From JAFECT01 sp036501825 (GTDB taxonomy: Bacteria > Pseudomonadota > Alphaproteobacteria > Caulobacterales > Caulobacteraceae): 64,000 nucleotides of DNA. The position numbers and the translations under genes were made by a program. The stretch covers positions 1 to 64,000 of the forward strand of contig DASXZP010000039.1 of the NCBI GenBank assembly GCA_036501825.1. The letters run 5' to 3'. Shown here in pieces: positions 24,583 to 32,147 of the stretch. Below the pieces are notes generated by a model. That model searched no databases. It was given only the letters and a program-made list of their open reading frames with translations, and had not been told where the DNA came from. Within the stretch, counting starts at the first letter, position 1. Every line of letters starts with the position of its first letter.

Positions 24583-26388
24583 GTGGCCGAGCTTCATCCC
24601 GTTATCGCCGAGGTTACCGAGCGCATTCGGGCGCGCAGTCGCGACAGCCGCAAGGACTACCTCGAGCGCATGGCCGCCGCGCGCGGCAAGGGCCGTTCGC
24701 GCACGCATCTGAGTTGCGGCAACCTGGCCCACGGCTTTGCCGCGGCGCCCCTGGCCGACAAGCTGCGTCTGCGTGCGGAGACCGCGGTGAACGTCGGCAT
24801 TGTCACCGCCTACAACGACATGCTGTCGGCGCACCAACCGTTCGCGACCTATCCCGATCTGATCAAGGCGGCGGTGCGCGAGGTCGGCTCGACCGCCCAG
24901 GTGGCCGGCGGCGTGTCGGCCATGTGCGATGGCGTCACGCAAGGTCAGCCGGGCATGGAGCTGTCCCTGTTCTCGCGCGACGTGATTGCGCTGTCGACGG
25001 CCATCGCGCTCAGTCACGACATGTTCGACGCGGCGCTTTGCCTGGGCGTCTGCGACAAGATCGTGCCGGGGTTGATGATCGGCTCGCTCAGCTTCGGTCA
25101 CCTGCCGTTCGTCTTCGTCCCCGCGGGCCCCATGACCTCGGGTCTGCCGAACAAGGAGAAGGCGCGCGTGCGTGAGCAGTTCGCGCGCGGCGAGGTTGGG
25201 CGCGACGCCCTGCTGGAAGCGGAAGCGGAAGCTTACCACGCGGCGGGGACCTGCACCTTCTACGGCACCGCCAACTCCAACCAGATGCTGATGGAGCTGA
25301 TGGGGGTGCACCTGCCGGGCACGGCCTTCGTCAATCCCGGCACAGCCCTGCGCGACGCCCTGACTGCCGCCGCCGCCAAGCGCGTCGCCGCGCTGGCCCA
25401 GGCCGGCGAAGGTTTCCTGGGCGAGGTGATCGACGAACGCGCCATCGTGAACGGCGTGGTGGGCCTGATGGCCACCGGCGGCTCGACCAACCACGCGCTG
25501 CATATCCCGGCCATGGCGCACGCCGCCGGCATCGCGATCGACTGGAACGACTTTGCCGACATATCGCGCGTGACGCCGCTGTTGGCGCGCATCTATCCGA
25601 ACGGCGCGGCGGACGTGAACCGGTTCCATGCCGCGGGCGGCATGGGGTTCCTGACGCGCGAATTGCTGGACGCGGGGCTGCTGCATGCGGATGTGACCAC
25701 CATCGCGGGCGGCGGCCTGCGCCCCTATGCCCGCGAACCCTGGCTCCACGGCGAGACCCTGGCCTGGCGCGACGCGCCGGCGCAATCGCACGACCTCGAC
25801 GTGCTGCGGCCCGCGTCGGACCCGTTCGACCACGAGGGCGGTCTGCGCGTGTTGAACGGCGATCTGGGCCGCGCGGTGATCAAGACCTCGGCGGTAGCGC
25901 CCGAGCATCGGACGGTCGAGGCCCCGGCGATCATCTTCCACGACCAGGACGATTTCATCGCGGCGTTCAAGCGCGGCGAGCTGGATCGCGACTTCATTGC
26001 CGTGGTCCGTTTCCAGGGCCCGCGCGCCAACGGCATGCCCGAGCTGCACAAGCTGACGCCGCCTCTGTCGGTGCTGCAGGACAAGGGCCGCAAGGTCGGG
26101 CTGGTCACCGACGGGCGGATGAGCGGGGCCTCGGGCAAGGTGCCGTCCGCTATCCACGTCACACCGGAAGCCGCCGAGGGCGGTCCGATCGCACGCCTGC
26201 GCGACGGCGATGTCCTGCGCCTCGACGGCGAGGCCGGCACGCTGAACGTCATGCTGGACCGTGAGACGCTGATGCAGCGCCCGCTGGCCGTGCACGAGCA
26301 ACCGCAGTTCGGCTTCGGTCGCGAACTGTTCCGCCATCTGCGCGCCCAGGCCACCGGCGCCGAGGCGGGCGCGAGCGTGCTATATTGA
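24583..26388 (+). CDS. edd: Phosphogluconate dehydratase
   Basis: 601 residues from GTG 24583 with AGGAG upstream. IlvD/Edd family with the Fe-S cysteines in HLSCGNLAHG, SAMCDGVTQGQPGME and ALCLGVCDKIVPG, plus CTFYGTANSNQMLME and VGLVTDGRMSGASGKVPSAIHVTPEA. Dehydrates 6-phosphogluconate to KDPG. KDPG aldolase (eda) and glucokinase, often next in related genomes, are not here. The stop overlaps a TTG used by the next gene. Confidence 0.96.
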   Translation: MAELHPVIAEVTERIRARSRDSRKDYLERMAAARGKGRSRTHLSCGNLAHGFAAAPLADKLRLRAETAVNVGIVTAYNDMLSAHQPFATYPDLIKAAVREVGSTAQVAGGVSAMCDGVTQGQPGMELSLFSRDVIALSTAIALSHDMFDAALCLGVCDKIVPGLMIGSLSFGHLPFVFVPAGPMTSGLPNKEKARVREQFARGEVGRDALLEAEAEAYHAAGTCTFYGTANSNQMLMELMGVHLPGTAFVNPGTALRDALTAAAAKRVAALAQAGEGFLGEVIDERAIVNGVVGLMATGGSTNHALHIPAMAHAAGIAIDWNDFADISRVTPLLARIYPNGAADVNRFHAAGGMGFLTRELLDAGLLHADVTTIAGGGLRPYAREPWLHGETLAWRDAPAQSHDLDVLRPASDPFDHEGGLRVLNGDLGRAVIKTSAVAPEHRTVEAPAIIFHDQDDFIAAFKRGELDRDFIAVVRFQGPRANGMPELHKLTPPLSVLQDKGRKVGLVTDGRMSGASGKVPSAIHVTPEAAEGGPIARLRDGDVLRLDGEAGTLNVMLDRETLMQRPLAVHEQPQFGFGRELFRHLRAQATGAEAGASVLY

Positions 26389-27995
26389 CCGACGACGAAC
26401 GCTTGACGGCGATCAACGCGGCCGCACGCAGCGGCGACATGGCGACCGCCGGCCGTCTGGCCAGTGAAGCCATCAGCGCCAACCTCAAACATCCCCTGCC
26501 CTATGCCGTGCTGTCCCAGGTGCACCAGTCGTCGGGCCGGTTCGACGAGGCCGCGTCGCTATTGGCGCGCGCGGTAAAGCTCGACCCGAACGACCCGGCG
26601 CTGTCCACCCGGCTCGGCGGCTGCCTCGACGCCGCACGCCGGCCCCGCGAGGCGCTGGGCGCCTATGACCTGGCCCTGGCGAAGAACCCGGCCTATGCGC
26701 CGGCGCTCGACGGCAAGGCGCGGGTGCTGATGGCGGAGGGCCGCGGCGACGAAGCGCGTACGTTGTTCGAACGGGCGCTGGAGTCCGAACCCAAGCATCT
26801 GGCTGCGCGGCTGGGTCTCGCGCACCTGGCGGCCGAGCGGGGCGACTGGGCGGCCGCCAAGGCCGCGGCGGGCGAGGCGCTGACCCTGCAGCCCGGCTAT
26901 CCCGAAGCGCTGTGGTTGCTGGCCCAGGCGGCGATGGCCGAAGACAATCCGCGCCTGGCGGAAAGCACCCTGCGCGGCCTGCTCGCCGACCCTCGGCTCA
27001 CCCCGCTGCAGCGCGCCGACACCCGCGTCGAATTGGGCGATGCGCTGCACGTGCAGGAACGATGGGCCGACGCCTTCGCCGCCTACGCCGAGGGCAAGCG
27101 CGCGCTCAACACGCTGTACGCCCAGCGGGCGCGCAGCCGTGAAAGCGAGACCGCGCGGGCGCTCAGGCTCGCGGCGTGGACGAACCGCGCCGACGTCGCG
27201 GCCTGGTCCGCGGACGAGCGCAACGCAGACCCGGTAGCGACCCATGTCTTTCTGATCGGGTTTCCGCGCTCGGGCACCACCTTGCTCGAACAGGCGTTGG
27301 CCGGGCATCCGCAGGTGGCCACGCTCGAGGAATGGCCGACCCTGACCCAGGCGTCCGCGGGACTCTACGACGACGCGCGCGCGATCGACGCCCTGCCGCA
27401 GATGACCGGCCAGGACCTGAAGGCGCGGCGGCGCAAATACTGGGACGTGGTGCGCGGGGCCGGGCTGGAGGTAAAGGACCGCGTCTTCGTCGACAAGCAG
27501 CCGGGGGGCACGCTGCATCTGCCGCTGATCCGGCGGCTGTTTCCGCGCGCGAAGATCGTTTTCGCCCTGCGCGACCCGCGTGATGTGGTGTTGAGCTGCC
27601 TGCGTCACGGCTTCCAGATGAACGCCCTGACCTATGAGTTCACCACCCTCGACGGCGCGGCGGCCTGCTACGACGCCTTCATGCAGCTCGGGCAAGCGGC
27701 GCGCGAACGCCTCGGCCTCGCCTGGTTCGACCTGCGCCACGAGGACCTGGTCGCGGACTTCGACCGCCGCATAGGTGATCTGTGCGATTTTCTCGGTCTG
27801 GAGAAATCTTCAGCACTGGCGGATTTCGCGGCGACGGCGCAGGCGCGCCGTGTGCGCACGCCGAGCGCGTCCCAGGTGCGCGCCGGTCTCAACGCCAGGG
27901 GCGTCGGGCGCTGGCGCGACTACGCAGCACAGATGCAACCGGTCTTGGAATCTCTCGCGCCCTGGGTCGAGCGGTTCGGCTATCCGGCCGACTGA
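26385..27995 (+). CDS. TPR-repeat sulfotransferase
   Basis: 536 residues. Residues about 1-270 form tetratricopeptide repeats (YAVLSQVHQSSGRFDEAASLLARAVKLDP, LGAYDLALAKNPAYAPALDGKA). The second half is a P-loop sulfotransferase: PAPS 5'-phosphosulfate loop FLIGFPRSGTTLLEQAL and the 3'-phosphate site FALRDPRDVVLSCL. The only start at the correct end is TTG 26385, whose last bases form the edd stop (TTGA). The acceptor is unknown; such TPR-sulfotransferases are common in alphaproteobacteria and may modify surface polysaccharide or protein. It is convergent with the L,D-transpeptidase (16-base overlap). Confidence 0.85.
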   Translation: MTDDERLTAINAAARSGDMATAGRLASEAISANLKHPLPYAVLSQVHQSSGRFDEAASLLARAVKLDPNDPALSTRLGGCLDAARRPREALGAYDLALAKNPAYAPALDGKARVLMAEGRGDEARTLFERALESEPKHLAARLGLAHLAAERGDWAAAKAAAGEALTLQPGYPEALWLLAQAAMAEDNPRLAESTLRGLLADPRLTPLQRADTRVELGDALHVQERWADAFAAYAEGKRALNTLYAQRARSRESETARALRLAAWTNRADVAAWSADERNADPVATHVFLIGFPRSGTTLLEQALAGHPQVATLEEWPTLTQASAGLYDDARAIDALPQMTGQDLKARRRKYWDVVRGAGLEVKDRVFVDKQPGGTLHLPLIRRLFPRAKIVFALRDPRDVVLSCLRHGFQMNALTYEFTTLDGAAACYDAFMQLGQAARERLGLAWFDLRHEDLVADFDRRIGDLCDFLGLEKSSALADFAATAQARRVRTPSASQVRAGLNARGVGRWRDYAAQMQPVLESLAPWVERFGYPAD

Positions 27996-29329
27996 TAGAT
28001 GGGCAGACGCCCCGCCGAACGCAGGGCTTTCAGCAGCGCCGGATCGCGCCGGTAGACGTCGCGCGGATAAACCATGCCGTTCGGCGACGGGAAGGCGGTG
28101 AAATAGACGAGATAGACGGGCACGGGCTGCGCCAGGTCGACGCGCTGTTCCGCCGGGTCGTTGGGTTGCGGGCGAAGGGTCCGGCCATACAGCCAGCGCG
28201 CCAGCAGGCCCGGTTGCTCCAGGCGCACGCAGCCCGCGCTGAAGAAGCGGCTGTGCTTGCCGAACAGGCTTTTCTCCGAGGTGTCGTGCAGATAGACGCC
28301 GAGTTTGTTGGGCAGCATGAACTTGATCGCGCCCATCATGTTCCACGGCCCCGGCAGCTGGCGCATGCGCAGCTTTTCCTGACCGGTCTCGACGCCGACC
28401 CAGTTCACCGTCGCCGGGTCGACCGGCACAGCGTCCGGCGTCCAGTCGCTCATCACCTGCAGATGTTGGGCGGCGAGCAGGCCGGGGCCGAACTGCAGCA
28501 CCTTCGGCGCGAGACGCTTCTGGGCCAGGTCGGGCGGCACGTTCCAATAGGGATTGAGCACCGCCCAGCGAATCTGCGCCGCCATCAGCGGCGTCTGGTC
28601 GCTCACCTTGCCGGCGACGACCTCCATGGTTTCCTGCGCGCGGCCGTGGTCGAAGGCCCAGAGCCGCGCGGACGGCGCGTTCACCAGTACGTAGCGCGAG
28701 CCGAAATCGGCGGGCAGGCCGCGGGCGCGCTCCATATTGGCGGCCAGCAGGATCGCCCGTGCGTCGGGCTTGCCGGGATGTTGGGCGCGGTAGGTAAAGA
28801 GCGTGGCGCGCAACTGGTCATAGATCGGATTGACTTGGCGCGCCTTGGCGAGCCAGGCGCCGAGCGACGGCGCCGAGGCGGCTTGAGTCAGCACAGCCGA
28901 CTCGGTCACGGCCGGCGGCGGAAGGTCCGGGTCGGCGTAGTACAGGCGCTCCCCCGGCGGCGGCAGGCGAAGGTCGCTGACATAGTCCGCCAGCGCCTCG
29001 GACAGGGCGATGTCCACGCGGGCGCGCGCTTCGAGGTCATTGGCGGGTGTGGTCGCGATCAGGGTCGCGAGGCGGTCGGGCCTATAGGCGCCCGGATTCA
29101 GGTTGTCCGCCGCGGCGCCGCGCAAAGCCGCCACCAGCTGCGCCGCTTCCGGGCGCGGGTTCGTCCCGTCAAACCAAAGCGGGCGCCAGTTACGCGCCTT
29201 GTAGAACGCCGCAACGCCCGGATCGAAGGACGCGGCGGTCGCCACCGCCTTCTGGCTTCGCGTCAGGGCGGTCCGCTGGCTCAGCACATATTGCGCGCCC
29301 ACCACACCGATGAGCACGAACACCGCCAA
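27980..29329 (-). CDS. L,D-transpeptidase (YcbB-like), start uncertain
   Basis: 449 residues from TTG 29329. The YkuD catalytic domain is clear: VYLHDTSEKSLFGKHS then FFSAGCVRLE with nucleophile C367. Upstream lies a peptidoglycan-binding-like and scaffold region (YKARNWRPLWFDG). It makes 3-3 cross-links in periplasmic peptidoglycan. TTG 29329 cuts into the membrane anchor. The same frame stays open back to CTG 29449, which overlaps the upstream stop (CTGA) and would add a basic cytoplasmic stretch (RPLRHPDKKT) before the complete helix; no ATG, GTG or TTG occurs in between. The true start is therefore probably upstream of 29329. Confidence 0.88.
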   Translation of the reverse strand: MAVFVLIGVVGAQYVLSQRTALTRSQKAVATAASFDPGVAAFYKARNWRPLWFDGTNPRPEAAQLVAALRGAAADNLNPGAYRPDRLATLIATTPANDLEARARVDIALSEALADYVSDLRLPPPGERLYYADPDLPPPAVTESAVLTQAASAPSLGAWLAKARQVNPIYDQLRATLFTYRAQHPGKPDARAILLAANMERARGLPADFGSRYVLVNAPSARLWAFDHGRAQETMEVVAGKVSDQTPLMAAQIRWAVLNPYWNVPPDLAQKRLAPKVLQFGPGLLAAQHLQVMSDWTPDAVPVDPATVNWVGVETGQEKLRMRQLPGPWNMMGAIKFMLPNKLGVYLHDTSEKSLFGKHSRFFSAGCVRLEQPGLLARWLYGRTLRPQPNDPAEQRVDLAQPVPVYLVYFTAFPSPNGMVYPRDVYRRDPALLKALRSAGRLPIYQSAG

Positions 29330-29445
29330 CCAGGAGAAGACCGCCGCGGCGGCCGCGACGGTCTTCTTGTCCGGATGACGTAACGGCCGGGACCGGGAAG
29401 CGATCGGCTCCCAGAGCGACGGTCGCGGCGCGGGATGCGACGTGG

Positions 29446-29865
29446 TCAGCCGCGTTCCCCGGTGGTGGTGCTGTCGGTCGACGTGGACGTATCCGTCGAC
29501 GTCACTGTGCCGCCGGTCGCGGTGTAGTAGCCCTGGTCGGTCCCACCGGTATAGCCGCCGGCGTAGCCGGTGTGCTTGTTGATGGTGGTGATGGCGGGTT
29601 CAGCCGTCACCGCAGGCGCGCCCACGGTGGACACGTCGGCGGTGTCGGACGGGCTCGTCTGACCCGGCGCGCTGCGCGCATCGCTCTGCGGCATGGTCGC
29701 ATCGGGATTGTTGGTCGAGGTCTGCATCGACCCCGTGGTGTTGGCGCTGGTGTCGGTGGTCGGCGTGGTCGGCCCGGGCTGGGTGCTCGTGGCGACCTGA
29801 GCGACCGCGATGCCGCCGACCAGGAGGGCCGAAGCGGCGCCGGCGATGGCGATCTTGCTAAGCAT
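29446..29865 (-). CDS. Small secreted Thr/Ser-rich protein (paralogue of the 31710-32018 gene)
   Basis: 139 residues from ATG 29865 with GAGGAG 9 bases upstream. Signal peptide MLSKIAIAGAASALLVGGIAVAQ, then a low-complexity mature protein rich in Thr, Ser and Gly, containing TTGSMQTSTNNPD followed by TMPQSDARSAPG, then a Gly-Tyr segment (YAGGYTGGTDQGYY) and a Thr/Ser tail. The same TTGSMQTSTNNPD block occurs in the secreted protein 1.8 kb away. It precedes the L,D-transpeptidase on the same strand with stop and putative CTG start overlapping, hinting at an envelope role. No known family recognised. Confidence 0.75.
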   Translation of the reverse strand: MLSKIAIAGAASALLVGGIAVAQVATSTQPGPTTPTTDTSANTTGSMQTSTNNPDATMPQSDARSAPGQTSPSDTADVSTVGAPAVTAEPAITTINKHTGYAGGYTGGTDQGYYTATGGTVTSTDTSTSTDSTTTGERG

Positions 29866-30069
29866 TGGGTGGATCTCCTCGATCCCGACCTGAGACCCCC
29901 GCAACGCTTCCGCACCACGCCGGTTCCGGCTTTGCCGCGCAAATGTCCAAGGCTTTCCAAGCTTTGCCGAGGTGAGGTGCGACGCGCGCGCGTGACGCTT
30001 GGCCGCAGGAACCGCGCCGCTGTGCGCACGGTTGTGCACGGGCAACGATCCGTGCCTGGAGACCTCCGC

Positions 30070-30678
30070 ATGACCGAACGCCTCGACGGAAAACGCGTCG
30101 CCCTACTCGCCACCGATGGCTTCGAACAGGCCGAGCTGTTCACGCCGCGCGACGCCCTCCGCGACGCCGGCGCGCAGGTGGACCTGATCTCGCTGAAGCT
30201 GGGAGAGATTCAGGGCTTCGACCACCTGACGCCGGACAAGAAGGCCGCCGTAGACCTGACCCTCGACCAGGCGGAGCCCGACGACTACGACGCCCTGGTG
30301 CTGCCGGGCGGTGCGAACAATCCGGACCGGCTGCGCATCGAGCCCAAGGCGCTCGAATTCGTGCGCGCCTTCTTCGACGCGGGCAAGCCCGTGGGCGCCA
30401 TCTGTCACGCGCCCTGGATTCTGATCAACGCCGGCGTCGCAAGCGGGCGCAAGCTGACCAGCTACAAGACCATCCGTCTCGACCTGAAGAACGCCGGCGC
30501 CAATGTGGTCGACGAGGAGGTGGTGGTCGACGGCAATCTGATCACCAGCCGCCAGCCCAGCGACCTGCCCGCCTTCTGCGCCAAGGTGATCGAGGCGATC
30601 GCCGACGCGCGGCCGCAAGGCAATGCGCCGCGCCGGGACAACCGCACCGCCGATCAGGCCGGCGCGGCCGCGCCCTAG
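30070..30678 (+). CDS. DJ-1/PfpI-family protein (YfkM/YhbO-like)
   Basis: 202 residues. Typical motifs: LLATDGFEQAELFTPRDAL (E19 region), DALVLPGGANNPDRLR, and the nucleophile elbow AICHAPWIL with C112-H113, followed by KLTSYKTIRLDLKNAGA and VDGNLITSRQPSDLP. Members are reported as proteases, glyoxalases or protein deglycases acting in stress resistance; which applies here cannot be told. A Pro/Ala-rich tail follows residue 185. Divergent from the small secreted protein gene, with a 204-base shared region. Confidence 0.88.
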   Translation: MTERLDGKRVALLATDGFEQAELFTPRDALRDAGAQVDLISLKLGEIQGFDHLTPDKKAAVDLTLDQAEPDDYDALVLPGGANNPDRLRIEPKALEFVRAFFDAGKPVGAICHAPWILINAGVASGRKLTSYKTIRLDLKNAGANVVDEEVVVDGNLITSRQPSDLPAFCAKVIEAIADARPQGNAPRRDNRTADQAGAAAP

Positions 30679-30679
30679 G

Positions 30680-31654
30680 TCAGATCCACCCGCGCCACTT
30701 GAACCAGGCGATCGGGATCAAGGTCGACAGCGCGATCATCGCCAGGCCGTAGGCATAGCCGTAGTGCCAGTGGTACTCCGGCATGGTCAGGAAGTTCATG
30801 CCGTACATGGACGCCAGGAACGTCGGCGGAATGCCGACCACCGAGGCGATGGTGAGCACCTTGAAGATGTCGTTCTGCTGCACGCTGATGAAGCCCAGGA
30901 TCGCGTCGAGCAGGAACTGGATCTTGTCCGACAGCCGCGTCTCGTAGTCGTTCAGCGACGTCAGGTCGGCGTGGATCGCGTTCAGGCGCAGCATCACGTG
31001 TTCGTCGTGCCGGCCTTTGCGGATCTCCGCGACGTAGGTCACCACGCGCTCAACCCCCAGCAGGGCGTCGCGGACCTGCGACAGGCGATCACCGAGACCG
31101 CCGACCTGGGACAAGGCGTGGCGTTGAATCTGGGTTGAGCGTGCGGCGCGCCGGCGCTTCACCTCGTCCTCGCGAAACGCGCGACGCGACAGGGCGTCGA
31201 GTTCCGCCGACGCCTTTTCGAGCAGATCGGCGAGCCGGTCGACCACCGCTTCGAGCAGGGCGGTGAACACGCCCATCGCACTCGACCGGTCTTCATCGGT
31301 GAGGTGTTCGGCCGTCTGATCGAAGGCGACGAAACTGGAATAGCGGATGGTCACCAACCGCTCCGGCGTGACGACGAAACCCACCGGGCTCGGCGCATAG
31401 TCGGGCGTATCGGCCTGACTGACGAAGGGCGCCGACAGATAGAGCACGTCGCCGTCGCGGCGCAGGCGGCTGGAGAATTCAATGGCGCTCAGGTCCGCCA
31501 GGGTGGGCAGCTTGATGCCGATCAGGCCCTCGACCGTCGCGATCTCGTCGTCGCTGGGGCTCTCGAGGTCGAGCCAGACGCTCGACTCGTGCGGAACAGG
31601 CTTACCGCGAGGCGGCCGGGCGGCCGGGGCCGTTCTGGGGTGGGCGTGCAGCAT
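30680..31654 (-). CDS. corA: CorA-family magnesium/cobalt transporter
   Basis: 324 residues. Long soluble N-terminal domain with heptad-rich helices (AVVDRLADLLEKASAELDAL, IHADLTSLNDYETRLSDK) and two C-terminal membrane helices with the selectivity motif YGMNF (VVGIPPTFLASMYGMNF), ending in a positively charged tail. Forms a pentameric Mg2+ channel in the inner membrane. The stop lies one base from the convergent PfpI gene. Alternative CorA-like roles (Zn, Co) cannot be excluded. Confidence 0.93.
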   Translation of the reverse strand: MLHAHPRTAPAARPPRGKPVPHESSVWLDLESPSDDEIATVEGLIGIKLPTLADLSAIEFSSRLRRDGDVLYLSAPFVSQADTPDYAPSPVGFVVTPERLVTIRYSSFVAFDQTAEHLTDEDRSSAMGVFTALLEAVVDRLADLLEKASAELDALSRRAFREDEVKRRRAARSTQIQRHALSQVGGLGDRLSQVRDALLGVERVVTYVAEIRKGRHDEHVMLRLNAIHADLTSLNDYETRLSDKIQFLLDAILGFISVQQNDIFKVLTIASVVGIPPTFLASMYGMNFLTMPEYHWHYGYAYGLAMIALSTLIPIAWFKWRGWI

Positions 31655-31709
31655 GCCCGCCCGATAGCACAGGTCCGCCCGATTCCGCGACGCGGCGCTT
31701 CAGCAGGGC

Positions 31710-32018
31710 TCAGTTCCCGTAGCGCCGGTGGTGGTGGTGGCGCCGCCAGGCGACCCGCTCGGTGTAATAGCCCGCATCGGCCGTATGCACCGCGCGCGGA
31801 CCGCTCTGAGCGTCGAAGGCGGGCATGGAGCGGTCGGGGTTGTTGGTCGAGGTCTGCATCGAGCCGGTGGTGTCGGCGCTGATCCCCGTGGTCGGCGTTG
31901 TGGGGGCGATGTCGGGGTTCCAGCTCGGCTGCCAGGTCGTCGGTTGGGCGAAGGCGGCGCCGCCCGCGAGCATCAAGCCCGCGGCGAAGGCGCTCGCGCA
32001 CGCAAGGGTCCTGATCAT
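31710..32018 (-). CDS. Small secreted protein with His-rich tail (paralogue of the 29446-29865 gene)
   Basis: 102 residues from ATG 32018; ATG 32024 touches the GAGGAG ribosome site, so the inner ATG (6 bases away) fits better. Signal peptide MIRTLACASAFAAGLMLAGGAAFAQ. The mature part contains TTGSMQTSTNNPD, then SMPAFDAQSGPR, and closes with a His/Arg tail (RRHHHHRRYGN). It shares the TTGSMQTSTNNPD-xxMPxxDAxS block with the other small secreted protein but differs in the tail, which could bind metal; it lies next to corA. Function unknown. Confidence 0.75.
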   Translation of the reverse strand: MIRTLACASAFAAGLMLAGGAAFAQPTTWQPSWNPDIAPTTPTTGISADTTGSMQTSTNNPDRSMPAFDAQSGPRAVHTADAGYYTERVAWRRHHHHRRYGN

Positions 32019-32147
32019 GTCCATCTCCTCGCACCCGGCGCGGGACGAAGGACCCGGCCCGGGGACGGCGACACAACAGGCCTGGAGTCGGGGCGTTCCG
32101 GTCCATGTCGCAGGCGTCCGCATCTGCGGCCCCAACGACCACGCGCG

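Noticed and set aside
24436..26337. 633-codon open frame antisense to edd
   Set aside because: Composition shadow with no recognisable domain; edd on the plus strand is certain.
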